64,000 nt of DNA, from contig DIYL01000017.1 of assembly GCA_002428985.1 (NCBI GenBank), positions 62,001 to 126,000 on the forward strand. Direction: 5' to 3'. The translations under genes and the position numbers were made by a program. The notes under the pieces are model-generated. The model had not been told where the DNA came from. It did not search any database and saw only the letters and a program-made list of their open reading frames with translations. The stretch is from Anaerolineales bacterium UBA6055 (GTDB taxonomy: Bacteria > Chloroflexota > Anaerolineae > Aggregatilineales > Phototrophicaceae). This document shows positions 25,397 to 35,399 of this stretch, piece after piece (within the stretch, counting starts at the first letter, position 1; every line of letters starts with the position of its first letter).

Positions 25397-25944
25397 TGAT
25401 CTATCAGATCCCATATGCGATTGCACGACAGATAGCAGATCATGCACAAGACGAGTATCCAAACGAAGTCTGTGGTCTGCTAGCTGGTCATAGCAACCAA
25501 ATCCAACGAGCTATTCCGATCACTAATGTAGCATCTCATTCAACCACGGAGTATAAGTTGGATCCTATTGAGCAATTAAAGGCGCTTAAACAATTGGATG
25601 TGGAGGATCTCCAATGGATTGGTGTATATCATTCGCATCCCAAATCACCACCCATCGTGTCGAAAACTGATATTCAAAATGCGTCTGATTCATATCTTCT
25701 TTATGTTATTGTTTCTTTGCAACGCAAAAAGCCCAAACTGAAAGCGTGGAAGATTCAAAAGGATGAAGTAGAAGCAGTTGATCTTCTCTTCGACACGCAA
25801 ACGCCAGATAACACTGCATATGAACCGTTATCAAAGTCTCAAAAAGTCGCTATCATATTATCCGGTATCATCAGTGTTTTATTATTGTTGACAATCTCCT
25901 TGACACTGTTACCGCCAGCACCAGAAATCACACCAATTCCTTAG
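25396..25944 (+). CDS. JAMM/MPN metalloprotease domain with C-terminal membrane anchor
   Basis: A 182-residue protein. Residues 1-135 form a JAB/MPN domain with the full metal motif: Glu in NEVCGLLAG, then YHSHPKSPPIVSKTDI (H-x-H-P-x7-S-x2-D). A membrane helix follows near residues 151-172, leaving a short Pro-rich tail. JAMM domains cleave isopeptide or peptide bonds, or the C-termini of ubiquitin-like and sulfur-carrier proteins. No ThiS/MoaD-like or ThiF/E1-like gene is adjacent. The tail-type anchor would keep the catalytic domain cytoplasmic. Confidence 0.9.
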   Translation: MIYQIPYAIARQIADHAQDEYPNEVCGLLAGHSNQIQRAIPITNVASHSTTEYKLDPIEQLKALKQLDVEDLQWIGVYHSHPKSPPIVSKTDIQNASDSYLLYVIVSLQRKKPKLKAWKIQKDEVEAVDLLFDTQTPDNTAYEPLSKSQKVAIILSGIISVLLLLTISLTLLPPAPEITPIP

Positions 25945-25953
25945 GGGCGCAAC

Positions 25954-26823
25954 ATGGGTTTTATCGAAATTATTGTCATTGCAATTGTGGGTATCCTTGT
26001 GGGAGGAATAATTAATGCTCTCTCTGATGATTTGCCCTATCGCCGCAACCCAGGTCTACCAACTTATCCTGATGGTAGTCCACGCCCTATCTTAGGATGG
26101 TTAGGGATAACAGCATTTTTATTTGGACTACGCCAACCAGAAAACCCCAGTCCAGATGAAAAACGAAAACAATACCATGAAGGTGTACCAACATTGAGTT
26201 GGCGCTACCCAATGACTGAAATCCTCACAGCCCTGCTGATGATTGCAACATTCGCCATCATGAATGACAAGCCCGATACATCAATGCCACAGATGATTTT
26301 CTGGTTATTCTACATGGCAATATTCATGCTCATTAATGTGATTGACATTGAACACAAACTCATCATGTTCGTCTATATGATCCCAACGGCGATCATCGCA
26401 ATTATAGATGCAGCATTATTGCCCTCACCTGCCCCAACGTTACAGTCAGCGTTAACAGGTGGTGCTATCGGATTTGTTATATTTTTCATCTTCTATCAAG
26501 GTGGGTATCTGTTTACTTATATCATGGGCCGTGCGCGAGGACAAGAAATCAATACAGTCGCCTTCGGATTTGGCGATGTCATGATGATAACACTAAGTGG
26601 GTTACTCGTTGGTTTTGAAAATATCTTCTTTGTCATGCTGATTGCAATTGTGCTTGGATCGTTTGGGGCAATTCTATTTTTGCTAACACAACTGCTAGCT
26701 AAACAAGGCTATAATTTCTTTACAGCTATACCATATGGACCTTACATCGTAGTAGCAACCATTATTGTTATGCTCTTTACTGATGAAGTAAGCTGTGCAT
26801 TAATCGAATGGACTTGCAAATAA
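25954..26823 (+). CDS. A24-type prepilin peptidase-like membrane protein
   Basis: A 289-residue polytopic membrane protein with the two catalytic aspartate motifs of A24 peptidases: NVIDIEHKLI and FGFGDVMM (GxGD). The N-terminal segment LPYRRNPGLPTYPDGSPRP corresponds to the loop that holds CxxC zinc sites in PilD, but the cysteines are absent. It should process type IV pilin-like leaders or be a relative with another substrate. No pilin genes are in the window. It overlaps the next gene by 16 bases. Confidence 0.87.
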   Translation: MGFIEIIVIAIVGILVGGIINALSDDLPYRRNPGLPTYPDGSPRPILGWLGITAFLFGLRQPENPSPDEKRKQYHEGVPTLSWRYPMTEILTALLMIATFAIMNDKPDTSMPQMIFWLFYMAIFMLINVIDIEHKLIMFVYMIPTAIIAIIDAALLPSPAPTLQSALTGGAIGFVIFFIFYQGGYLFTYIMGRARGQEINTVAFGFGDVMMITLSGLLVGFENIFFVMLIAIVLGSFGAILFLLTQLLAKQGYNFFTAIPYGPYIVVATIIVMLFTDEVSCALIEWTCK

Positions 26824-29333
26824 ACGTGACATCAAACACCTCATTTGAACTTGTTGTCAAAGTTGCACTTATATGTTTTCTACTAGCAGGGTTCTGGCTA
26901 CGAGCTAGTGGACTAGAACAATATCCACCCGGCATCAGTAATGACGAAGCCAAAAATCTCATCGACTCAGTATACATGACACAAACCTTTCGCACCCCAT
27001 TTTATGAGGACGAAGGTAGACCTGAGCCACTCAATCGCATTGTCGCTTCGGTTGGCGCAACACTCTATGGCAATAGTGTGTGGGCATTTCGTCTTACATC
27101 TGCATTTTGGGGTCTTATTACATTAGCAGGAGTCTATTGGACAGCAGTACAGTGTTTCCACAACATTTCTCCGCAAACTCGTAAGCTTATCGGTTTATTT
27201 GCAGTAATTGCGTTAACCATTGCACTTGGTCACATTACTGTCACACGATCTTTATATCGAGCAGTACCCCTACCGTTCTTTATTTTGATGACAATCGGCT
27301 TTACGGCAAGAGGTTTACGTACATACAAATGGCGTGATTTTATATGGATCGGTGTATTTATTGCACTAAGCATTTATACATATACATCAGGGTTTGTCGT
27401 ACCCATTGTTTTTTTGCCACTTGGCTTATTTCTGCTAATCACAAGATTTAAAGACATCAAACACTGGATGCCGCGTCTTGTACTGACCGGATTGATATTA
27501 GCAATACTCACCTCACCAGTTATCTATCTTCTACTTACGCAACCTTCAGCGGTTCTCGCTCGTGCATCAGATGTTTCCCAATCTACTGATAGTGATCTAG
27601 TGCGTAAACTTGAGATTATGTTTGGTCAATTCTTCACCGAAGGTGATGAAAATCCGCAATATAATGTTGCGAATGCACCGTTAATCGCTCAAATGCTTAT
27701 TCCATTCTTCTTTATCGGTTTAGGTGCTTTAGTTATCCGCCTTCGTCATCCATCATCAATCCTAATCGGCGGATTACTCATTCTCAATATCATCCCCGTC
27801 ATTTTAACAGATGAAATTACACATGGACTCCGAGTTTATAGTGAGTTTGCAATTATCCCACTTGTCATCGGCGCAAGTCTGGTACCAATCTACTGGGTTG
27901 TTCACCACATCACAAAATCTGTTATGCCATATTATTTAGGGCTGATTATCGTGATAGGACTTGGTATTTTCCAGGTTATAGAATCTCGCCAAATATATGT
28001 CAATTTTTGGGAGGATGCCGATACGGATGCATGGCGGAGATGGGTCATTTATGATCGCGAATTGACACATAACGAGTGGTTTTTTCGTTCAGACAGAAAA
28101 GCCCTCACGGATTGGATAAAATCACAAAATACCCCATTATTGATGCCAGTCGAAGAATTTTATAAAGATGCCCAACGCGGTATGTTGATGTCAGATTATC
28201 CATATGTCGATCGCATAGATACTTTAGAACAACTTCCCCCAAATACACAAATTGTTATCAGTTGGTCACTTGAAAACGGCGCTTTTTTAACAAACACAGC
28301 TCATTTTGCGCTCTTAGAAGATAATACGATTAAGCTTTTACCACCACTAACATCTGAATCACATCAGGCTTTACTTCAAAACATTGAAACAGCTACAGAT
28401 ATTACATTTGAAAGCACTACAATTCCTATTGTCGCAAAAGCATTTAGTCCACCTATCGACTTCAATTTACAGTATCAAATACCAATTGAGGTAGATGAGC
28501 CATTAGCTGTATTTAATGATGAACTCGAAATCAGAGCTTGGTACGGCGAAGATAGAATTAATCATGAAAGCGAAGAAATATACACGATAGATTGGGCAGT
28601 CAATCGACCTGTAAATCATGAATATGGGGCGTTTTTACAAATTCTAACGCAAGATTGGGAACGCATTACAGGCAAAGATAAACTGATTTTGCGCTGGTTA
28701 TATCCGACGATTGCATGGCATCCTGACCAAACAATTCCAGACACATTCACACTCACCATTCCACCAGACCTACCGACAGGAGCTTATCGCCTTGTCGCGG
28801 GGGCATGGTATGTTAATGGAGGACAAATATCTGCACAAAGCTTCTTCGGAGAGTCAACGGATACCATTGCAACAATCGGTTGGTTGAAAGTGCCGCAATC
28901 AACTATTCCAACAATACCGGATACAGCATTTACAATCGATGCGACATTAAATGATCAATTTGCACTACTATCGGCGAATGTGGAAGCTGTAGATGATAGT
29001 CAACTTTCTGTTACACTTTATTGGCAAGCATTATTAGAACGCCCCGATATTGATGCAACCGTCTTTGTCCATGCTCTCAACCCTGACAATAGTATTTTAT
29101 CACAAAGCGACATCAGGCCATGGGATGGTCAGTATCCTACATTTATCTGGGGTGAGGATGAAGTTGTCGCAACAAATCACATTCTAGACATACAAAATCT
29201 AAATGACATCAGACTAGTTGCTGGAATGTATACACAACCTGATTTTACACGCCTAAATGCGATACAAGGCAATCAATCCTTACCAGATAATATGATTCCA
29301 CTCGGTACTTTAGCAGATTTAATTGGAGAGTAA
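26808..29333 (+). CDS. GT-C (ArnT/PMT-like) membrane glycosyltransferase with extracytoplasmic C-terminal domains
   Basis: An 841-residue protein. The first 400 residues hold about 10-12 membrane helices with the acidic first-loop motif GISNDEAKNL characteristic of lipid-phosphate-sugar-dependent GT-C enzymes (GT39/GT83). The second half is a soluble extracytoplasmic region with beta-sandwich segments and a typical ending (VFVHALNPDNSILSQSD, RPWDGQYPTFIWGEDEVV). Such proteins are common in Chloroflexota and presumably glycosylate surface proteins or lipids. It is the last gene of the SerK-ACT-JAMM-A24 run. Confidence 0.88.
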   Translation: MDLQINVTSNTSFELVVKVALICFLLAGFWLRASGLEQYPPGISNDEAKNLIDSVYMTQTFRTPFYEDEGRPEPLNRIVASVGATLYGNSVWAFRLTSAFWGLITLAGVYWTAVQCFHNISPQTRKLIGLFAVIALTIALGHITVTRSLYRAVPLPFFILMTIGFTARGLRTYKWRDFIWIGVFIALSIYTYTSGFVVPIVFLPLGLFLLITRFKDIKHWMPRLVLTGLILAILTSPVIYLLLTQPSAVLARASDVSQSTDSDLVRKLEIMFGQFFTEGDENPQYNVANAPLIAQMLIPFFFIGLGALVIRLRHPSSILIGGLLILNIIPVILTDEITHGLRVYSEFAIIPLVIGASLVPIYWVVHHITKSVMPYYLGLIIVIGLGIFQVIESRQIYVNFWEDADTDAWRRWVIYDRELTHNEWFFRSDRKALTDWIKSQNTPLLMPVEEFYKDAQRGMLMSDYPYVDRIDTLEQLPPNTQIVISWSLENGAFLTNTAHFALLEDNTIKLLPPLTSESHQALLQNIETATDITFESTTIPIVAKAFSPPIDFNLQYQIPIEVDEPLAVFNDELEIRAWYGEDRINHESEEIYTIDWAVNRPVNHEYGAFLQILTQDWERITGKDKLILRWLYPTIAWHPDQTIPDTFTLTIPPDLPTGAYRLVAGAWYVNGGQISAQSFFGESTDTIATIGWLKVPQSTIPTIPDTAFTIDATLNDQFALLSANVEAVDDSQLSVTLYWQALLERPDIDATVFVHALNPDNSILSQSDIRPWDGQYPTFIWGEDEVVATNHILDIQNLNDIRLVAGMYTQPDFTRLNAIQGNQSLPDNMIPLGTLADLIGE

Positions 29334-29360
29334 GGGGCAATATCTGCCCCGTATTATTTT
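29334..29360. terminator. terminator hairpin between convergent genes
   Basis: GGGGCA and TGCCCC form a 6-bp GC-rich stem with loop ATATC, followed by GTATTATTTT on the plus strand. Confidence 0.65.
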
Positions 29361-30468
29361 AAGTCATTTCGAGGATCGTCTCGGTAAATTTTTCGATATT
29401 ACCGCCGCCAATGCACACATCATTCTGATAGATGACCGCCCCTTGACCAGGTGTGATATCACGTTGTGGTTCATCAAAGATTATACGAATACGATTATCT
29501 TCAATGGGTTCAACTAATGCTGGTTGTGGGTATGCCTTATAGCGAATTTTCACATCAGCTTTAAACGCATCTGTCGGCGAATCTCCGCTCACCCAATTGA
29601 CACGAGTCACTGTGCAATTATCACGTCCAAGTTCCTCACGTGTGCCAACAATCAGCGCATTCTTATACGGATTCATTGCTAATACATACAAAGGCTCAGA
29701 AAACGATATGCCGAGCCCCTTACGCTGACCGATAGTATAATTGGATAGACCCTGATGTTCACCTAATACATCACCATTTTTGCGGACAATAGGTCCAGCC
29801 GTCATCACATCTGGTGCATGAAGCGTCAAGAACGTGCGATAGTCGCTATTGCCAAGAAAACACAGATCTTGACTATCTTTCTTGCTCTCCACATTAAGAC
29901 CAAATTTTGCAGCTAGTTCACGCACTTCACTTTTGGGGAATTCCCCAATTGGGAATTTGGTCTGGCTTAGTTGCTCTTGCCCCATCACGCTTAATACATA
30001 GCTTTGATCTTTATTTTCATCAATGCCCTTGCGTAAGCGAAATACCCCATTATCATCCTGATCAATTCGTGCATAATGCCCTGTCGCGAGATAATCCGCA
30101 TCTAAGGTAATCGCATTTTTTAATAACCAATCAAATCGAATATGACGGTTACACTCCATACAAGGGTTTGGTGTAAACCCATCCCGATGTTGATCAATAA
30201 AATACTGCACAACTGTATTACGGAATACATCTTTCGTATCCAACACATAAAATGGAATGCCAATTTGATCAGCAATTCGACGTGCATCATCCATCTGTTC
30301 AGGGGTACAACAGCGATTATGTGCCGCTCCACCCATTGCTTCATCAGACCAAAGACGCATCATCATACCAACAACATCATAACCTTGTTCAACTAGTAGT
30401 GCCGCTGCGACAGAGCTATCAACCCCGCCACTCATTGCCACCACGACACGGGTATCTGCATTACTCAC
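29359..30468 (-). CDS. mnmA: tRNA-specific 2-thiouridylase
   Basis: MnmA makes 2-thiouridine at tRNA wobble position 34, using persulfide sulfur and ATP. The 369-residue product has the PP-loop AMSGGVDSS, the first catalytic Cys in NPCMECNRHI and the second in DLCFLGN, and the TIGQRKGLGI motif. It starts with GTG at 30468, overlapping the cysteine desulfurase stop (GTGA); sulfur donor and user are thus translationally coupled. Confidence 0.97.
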   Translation of the reverse strand: MSNADTRVVVAMSGGVDSSVAAALLVEQGYDVVGMMMRLWSDEAMGGAAHNRCCTPEQMDDARRIADQIGIPFYVLDTKDVFRNTVVQYFIDQHRDGFTPNPCMECNRHIRFDWLLKNAITLDADYLATGHYARIDQDDNGVFRLRKGIDENKDQSYVLSVMGQEQLSQTKFPIGEFPKSEVRELAAKFGLNVESKKDSQDLCFLGNSDYRTFLTLHAPDVMTAGPIVRKNGDVLGEHQGLSNYTIGQRKGLGISFSEPLYVLAMNPYKNALIVGTREELGRDNCTVTRVNWVSGDSPTDAFKADVKIRYKAYPQPALVEPIEDNRIRIIFDEPQRDITPGQGAVIYQNDVCIGGGNIEKFTETILEMT

Positions 30469-31643
30469 GATGTTAACTCTCGACTCAACTTTCTCAATTT
30501 TTTAACAGTCGTCACCACAACCTCAACAGCATATTCAATATCATCAGCCGTTGTATGTGTGCCGACAGATAACCGTAATCCACATTTTGCCTGTTCAGGT
30601 GTATAGCCAACAGCTAATAATATATCAGACGGTTCAGGGTTACCGACCTTACATGCCGACCCGCTACTTCCTGCAATCCCTTTCATATCGAGGTGCATCA
30701 ACAGTGCATTCGCATCAATACCTTCTAGTACGAAACTTGCATGTGAAGGTAAACGGTTTTCACGATGTCCGCTCAATTCAGCAGAAGGTAAACCACTTAA
30801 GATTCCATCAATTAACATATCACGCATTGTCTTAAAATGTCGTATGCGCTGTTCATTCTCTTCATAGGCTAATTCTAATGCCTTTGCCAAACCAATGATA
30901 TAAGCGGTATTATGTGTCCCTGCACGCCGCCCTCGTTCATGACTGCCACCACTTTGCGCAGGTGCTAACTCGATACCTTCTTTGACATACAGGATACCTA
31001 CTCCTTTTGGACCATAAAATTTATGCGCTGACAAACTCAACATATCAACACCCAGTTCCTGTACATCAAGCGATAGTTGTCCACCACCTTGCACGGCATC
31101 GGTATGGAATAAAATATCATATTCATGCGCAATAGCGGACAAAGACGCTAAATCTTGAATTGTTCCTAGCTCGTTATTTGCATAGATAACGCTAGCAACA
31201 GCCCCACCTTGTTCACAAGCATGACGATAATCATCTACATCTACCAATCCTAACTGATCTACAGCAACGATCTCTGTTTCAAAATCCATGACATCGCCCA
31301 ATTGCTTTACAGTATTGATAACGGCGCTATGTTCAATTGGTGTAGTAATCAGTCGAGATGGTTTGCCATGTTGTTTCGCCATCCAACCAGCACCACGAAT
31401 TGCCAAATTATCACTCTCTGAGCCACCACTAGTAAACACAATTTCATTGCGTTTGCAGTTCAATATCTTAGCGACAGTATCACGGGCTGATTCAATAGCC
31501 TTCTCAGCTTTACGTCCAAACCGATGCGAAGAAGATGGATTGCCATAAATCTCATTAAAATAGGGCATCATTGCATCCAACACACGGGGATCTACAGGTG
31601 TAGAGGCTGAATGATCGAGATAAACTTCGCGTTTTGGTGGCAT
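30465..31643 (-). CDS. iscS: cysteine desulfurase (IscS/NifS family)
   Basis: A 392-residue PLP enzyme that removes sulfur from cysteine to form an enzyme persulfide. The PLP lysine is in SAHKFYGPKG, the catalytic Cys is in the short loop SSGSACKVGNPEPS, and YLDHSASTPVDP opens the protein. Its coupling to mnmA points to tRNA thiolation as its main task; no IscU/SufU gene is nearby. Confidence 0.96.
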   Translation of the reverse strand: MPPKREVYLDHSASTPVDPRVLDAMMPYFNEIYGNPSSSHRFGRKAEKAIESARDTVAKILNCKRNEIVFTSGGSESDNLAIRGAGWMAKQHGKPSRLITTPIEHSAVINTVKQLGDVMDFETEIVAVDQLGLVDVDDYRHACEQGGAVASVIYANNELGTIQDLASLSAIAHEYDILFHTDAVQGGGQLSLDVQELGVDMLSLSAHKFYGPKGVGILYVKEGIELAPAQSGGSHERGRRAGTHNTAYIIGLAKALELAYEENEQRIRHFKTMRDMLIDGILSGLPSAELSGHRENRLPSHASFVLEGIDANALLMHLDMKGIAGSSGSACKVGNPEPSDILLAVGYTPEQAKCGLRLSVGTHTTADDIEYAVEVVVTTVKKLRKLSRELTS

Positions 31644-31683
31644 CTATAACGATTCCTTAAACTTTTCTTATAAGACTTACACT

Positions 31684-31712
31684 ATTTTAAACGAACATCA
31701 GGGCGTTGTCAG
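31684..31712 (-). promoter_or_regulatory. putative sigma70 promoter for iscS-mnmA
   Basis: On the minus strand CTGACA (31712-31707) and TAAAAT (31689-31684) are exactly 17 bp apart, 40 bp before the ATG. Confidence 0.65.
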
Positions 31713-31752
31713 GACGCACTGAGATAATTAAACGATTAATGGTAGGTTTCAA

Positions 31753-31782
31753 TTGAATGATGTACTATCATACAGGTATCAT
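31753..31782 (+). promoter_or_regulatory. putative sigma70 promoter for eno-pyk
   Basis: TTGAAT (31753-31758) and TATCAT (31777-31782) are 18 bp apart, 64 bp upstream of the eno ATG and divergent from the iscS promoter. Confidence 0.45.
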
Positions 31783-31846
31783 TAAAAATCATATTGAATA
31801 ACTTATCAACGTCCTTATTTGACTATTTGATAGGAGAAATTTATCA

Positions 31847-33142
31847 ATGCCACAAATTACAACTGTTCACGGACGTGAAGTATTAGATTCACGCGGTAAT
31901 CCTACCGTAGAAGTAGAAATTAAACTTTCCGATGGCACAATCGGGCGTGCAATTGTCCCAAGTGGTGCCTCCACCGGTGAACACGAAGCCTTAGAAATGC
32001 GCGATGGTGACAAAGATCGTTACCTCGGCAAAGGTGTACTCAACGCAGTCGCATCTGTAAATGATAAGATTGCACCTGAATTGATTGGACTCGTACCATA
32101 CGATCAAAAAGCAATTGACGAACTCATGCTTGAAATTGATGGTACCCCCACTAAAAGCCAGCTTGGCGCGAACGCAGTACTCGGTGTCTCTATGGCTCTT
32201 TCACATGCAGCGGCAAATAGCCTGAATCTACCACTTTATGCTTATCTTGGTGGTATGCACGCACATGTTCTCCCTACCCCAATGATGAATATCATGAACG
32301 GTGGTAAACATGCAATTGGTAGTACCGACTTCCAAGAATTTATGGTGATGCCAGTTGGAGCACCTACCTTCCGCGAAGCTCTCCGCTGGGGTACAGAAAT
32401 TTATCATAACCTTAAAAAAGTCCTCCATGACAAAGGTTACTCAACAACCGTTGGTGATGAAGGTGGTTTTGCACCAAGCCTCGGCAATAACCAAGCAGCA
32501 CTTGATGTAATCATGGAAGCAATCGAAAAAGCTGGCTACAAAGCAGGTGAAGACATTTTCATCGCGCTTGATCCAGCAACATCTGAAATCTATGAAGACG
32601 GTGTGTATAATCTAGAAATCGAGGGACGCAAACTTAGCGGCGAAGAAATGGTCGATTTCTGGGCAGATTGGTGTGATCGCTACCCAATCATCTCGATTGA
32701 AGATGGGCTTGACGAAAACGATTGGGAAAACTGGTCCCGTTTAGTTGAAAAAATTGGTGACCGTGTTCAAATCGTGGGTGATGATCTACTTGTAACCAAT
32801 GTACAAAAAGTTAAACGAGCAATTACAGAAAAAGCTGCCAATTCACTACTTTTCAAAGTCAATCAAATCGGTTCACTCACAGAAGCTTTTGCCGCAGGAC
32901 AGATGGCACAACGCCATAATATGACCGTCGTCACAAGCCATCGTAGTGGTGAAACAGAAGATAATACAATTGCCGACATCGCTGTAGCAATGAATAGTGG
33001 TCAAATCAAAACAGGTGCTCCAGCACGTACAGATCGTATTGCAAAATACAATCAGCTACTCCGTATTGAAGAAAATCTAGGTAGCGCAGCTAAATACGCA
33101 GGAGCAAGCGCCTTTACTAACTTAAATATGGATGTCGAATAG
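31847..33142 (+). CDS. eno: enolase
   Basis: The 431-residue enzyme converts 2-phosphoglycerate to phosphoenolpyruvate. Family signatures are intact: VLDSRGNPTVEVE, the metal and catalytic region SIEDGLDENDWENW, and SHRSGETEDNTIADIAVA. A strong SD (TAGGAGAAA) precedes the ATG. pyk starts 23 bp downstream, so the last two glycolytic steps are co-expressed. Confidence 0.98.
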   Translation: MPQITTVHGREVLDSRGNPTVEVEIKLSDGTIGRAIVPSGASTGEHEALEMRDGDKDRYLGKGVLNAVASVNDKIAPELIGLVPYDQKAIDELMLEIDGTPTKSQLGANAVLGVSMALSHAAANSLNLPLYAYLGGMHAHVLPTPMMNIMNGGKHAIGSTDFQEFMVMPVGAPTFREALRWGTEIYHNLKKVLHDKGYSTTVGDEGGFAPSLGNNQAALDVIMEAIEKAGYKAGEDIFIALDPATSEIYEDGVYNLEIEGRKLSGEEMVDFWADWCDRYPIISIEDGLDENDWENWSRLVEKIGDRVQIVGDDLLVTNVQKVKRAITEKAANSLLFKVNQIGSLTEAFAAGQMAQRHNMTVVTSHRSGETEDNTIADIAVAMNSGQIKTGAPARTDRIAKYNQLLRIEENLGSAAKYAGASAFTNLNMDVE

Positions 33143-33165
33143 AACATACTTGAAAGGGGACTACC

Positions 33166-34626
33166 ATGCTACCAAACAGTAAACACACCAAGATTGTTGC
33201 GACCATCGGTCCAGCATCGCGTGATCCAGAGGTACTGCGCGCGATGATTCGGGCGGGTATGAATGTGGCGCGGATCAATTTTTCGCATGGTGACCATGAG
33301 ACTCACGGTAAGACAATCGACACCGTTCGACGCATTGCTGAAGAAGAAGATGCTGTTATTGCCATTCTTTGTGATATTCAAGGTCCGAAGATTCGTATCG
33401 GTAAACTAGAGCAAGAACCGATCATGCTCTCACCTGGTGACGAAATTACTTTCACATTAGATGATGTGATTGGCAAAGATGGACTTGTATCTCTTCCACA
33501 TCCTGAATTTGTCAAGGATATTGAACCCGGCACAACCCTTTTGCTTGATGACGGAAATCTACAATTTAATGTTACCGCGACCTCTGCACGCACTGTCACT
33601 TGTAATGTTGTTATCGGTGGTCCCCTCAAGTCACGTAAAGGTGTATCTGCACCAAACGCCAAACTCACACTATCCGCTATCACAGAAAAAGATCGTGATG
33701 ATATTGAATTTGCGCTGTCCAAAGACTGCGATTATCTAGCGATGTCATTTGTGCGATCGGCAGACGACATCCGTGAATTGCGCTGGCTGATGAAACATTT
33801 GGGTAAAGATGCAGCTGTCATTGCTAAAATCGAAATGGGTGAAGCACTCGAAAATATTGAAGACATCATCAGCGTCTGTGAAGGCATTATGGTTGCCCGT
33901 GGCGACTTGGGTGTCGAGACTCCTGCCGAAGAAGTCCCATTCCATCAAAAACGCATTATCCACCTTTGTAATAAAGCAGCCAAACCAGTCATCACAGCGA
34001 CACAAATGCTTGAATCAATGACACAAAATCCACGCCCAACGCGTGCGGAAGCAAGTGATGTTTACAATGCAATCATTGATGGAACAGATGCAGTCATGCT
34101 CAGTGCAGAAAGTGCAGCAGGCAAATACCCAGCACGGTCTGTTGAAGTGATGACAAATATTGCTCACATTGCAGAACAACATATGGAACAAGCTAGCTCA
34201 GATGCGCAGGTGATGCCAGTTAAACCGGTTGGGTCAAGCGAAGCAGAATATATATCAGATGCAATTAGTAAAGCGACATTCGATATTGCACTCTCAATCA
34301 AACCTAACGCTATCATCACCACGAGCCTATCTGGTTATACCACGCGCCGAGTAGCTAAAGAACGTCCGCAAACACCTATTATGTGTATGACGCCAAACCC
34401 AACAACACAACGCCGTATGGCACTTGTTTGGGGCGTAATACCATTACTTGTACAAGAGTTCAGCACTATTGACGAAATGATAAGTATTACCATCCGTGCG
34501 GCGCATGACAAACAACTTGTCCATCGGGGTGATAAACTCGTCATCATCGCAGGTGTACCATTTGGTATTGCAGGGCAAACCAACCTTATCAAGATCCATA
34601 CAGTCGGTGAAGCTGGCGAAATCTAA
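33166..34626 (+). CDS. pyk: pyruvate kinase
   Basis: The 486-residue product transfers phosphate from PEP to ADP. It has TKIVATIGPASRD at the start, the B domain, the substrate lysine in AKIEMGEAL, the MVARGDLGVETP loop, ITATQMLESM, and the C-terminal allosteric domain. Length and motifs are normal. It is the second gene after eno and is followed by a strong terminator. Confidence 0.98.
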   Translation: MLPNSKHTKIVATIGPASRDPEVLRAMIRAGMNVARINFSHGDHETHGKTIDTVRRIAEEEDAVIAILCDIQGPKIRIGKLEQEPIMLSPGDEITFTLDDVIGKDGLVSLPHPEFVKDIEPGTTLLLDDGNLQFNVTATSARTVTCNVVIGGPLKSRKGVSAPNAKLTLSAITEKDRDDIEFALSKDCDYLAMSFVRSADDIRELRWLMKHLGKDAAVIAKIEMGEALENIEDIISVCEGIMVARGDLGVETPAEEVPFHQKRIIHLCNKAAKPVITATQMLESMTQNPRPTRAEASDVYNAIIDGTDAVMLSAESAAGKYPARSVEVMTNIAHIAEQHMEQASSDAQVMPVKPVGSSEAEYISDAISKATFDIALSIKPNAIITTSLSGYTTRRVAKERPQTPIMCMTPNPTTQRRMALVWGVIPLLVQEFSTIDEMISITIRAAHDKQLVHRGDKLVIIAGVPFGIAGQTNLIKIHTVGEAGEI

Positions 34627-34630
34627 ACAA

Positions 34631-34655
34631 AAAAGCCGTCATTAAGGCGGCTTTT
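34631..34655. terminator. bidirectional intrinsic terminator after pyk
   Basis: AAAAGCCGTC and GGCGGCTTTT form a 10-bp stem around ATTAA, with the A and T runs serving as U-tracts in both directions between convergent genes. Confidence 0.9.
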
Positions 34656-34682
34656 CCAGACTCATTTTTCTAAACTGATGAA

Positions 34683-35282
34683 TTACTTATAGTCATCACT
34701 ATCGACAAACTGAATAACATCCCCTACCTGTCCTTGTGCATTAGAAGAAGCCAACCATTTTTCATCAATTTGTGGTGGTGGTTCTGTTATTTGTGATTCA
34801 GATGGACGTACATGACGCGAATCATTTGCAATTGTACCGTCGGAAGTATATTTGACTTGGCTCGTTGTACAACTGGGACAAATATTCCACGATAACTCTA
34901 ACAAGTAGTCGCAGTTAACACACGCTTTTTTCAAACGTGTGTGGCAATATGGGCATGCCTGCCAATCATGTTGGACGCGTTGTCCACAGCCGGGGCAACT
35001 TGGTTTTTCTTCTATTTCTTGCAACAAGGCTTCTTCTTCGAGTGAACGTTCATACGCCTCTGATAATGTCTCTCTTGGGCGTAATAATATATAAATGAAC
35101 AAGCCAGGTATATTCAGTAGACCAACTGTCACGGCAACCAATAATTGGGCTAAGCCATCACGCGACCGAGCACGCATGTCACGGTATGCCCATAAAACAA
35201 TCGCCAGCCAAAATACAGCAACAATGACACCTGTATAGATTGTGCCAATCAGCAAGATATTATTATCTATAACCAATCCCAT
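34683..35282 (-). CDS. membrane protein with double zinc ribbon
   Basis: A 199-residue protein with two N-terminal membrane helices (about 9-31 and 44-67), a short coiled segment, then two or more zinc ribbons formed by CxxC pairs (SCPGCGQRV, ACPYCHTR, ACVNCDYLL, ICPSCTTSQ), followed by a disordered tail. The ribbons should be cytoplasmic. Such DZR proteins are widespread and functionally undefined. Confidence 0.82.
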   Translation of the reverse strand: MGLVIDNNILLIGTIYTGVIVAVFWLAIVLWAYRDMRARSRDGLAQLLVAVTVGLLNIPGLFIYILLRPRETLSEAYERSLEEEALLQEIEEKPSCPGCGQRVQHDWQACPYCHTRLKKACVNCDYLLELSWNICPSCTTSQVKYTSDGTIANDSRHVRPSESQITEPPPQIDEKWLASSNAQGQVGDVIQFVDSDDYK

Positions 35283-35399
35283 AAATTTACAGCTCCATTT
35301 TCAATTACTACCAGCAAGTATATCAGTAGCATCTTACGTATGCAATTCACCCAATTTGACTATAATACAGATGTATACTAACCAGAATCTAACACCTTG

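Noticed and set aside
25034..25944. A bacterial ubiquitin-like conjugation system (small protein plus JAMM)
   Set aside because: The small protein lacks a C-terminal Gly-Gly and a beta-grasp pattern, and there is no E1/ThiF or E2-like gene nearby.
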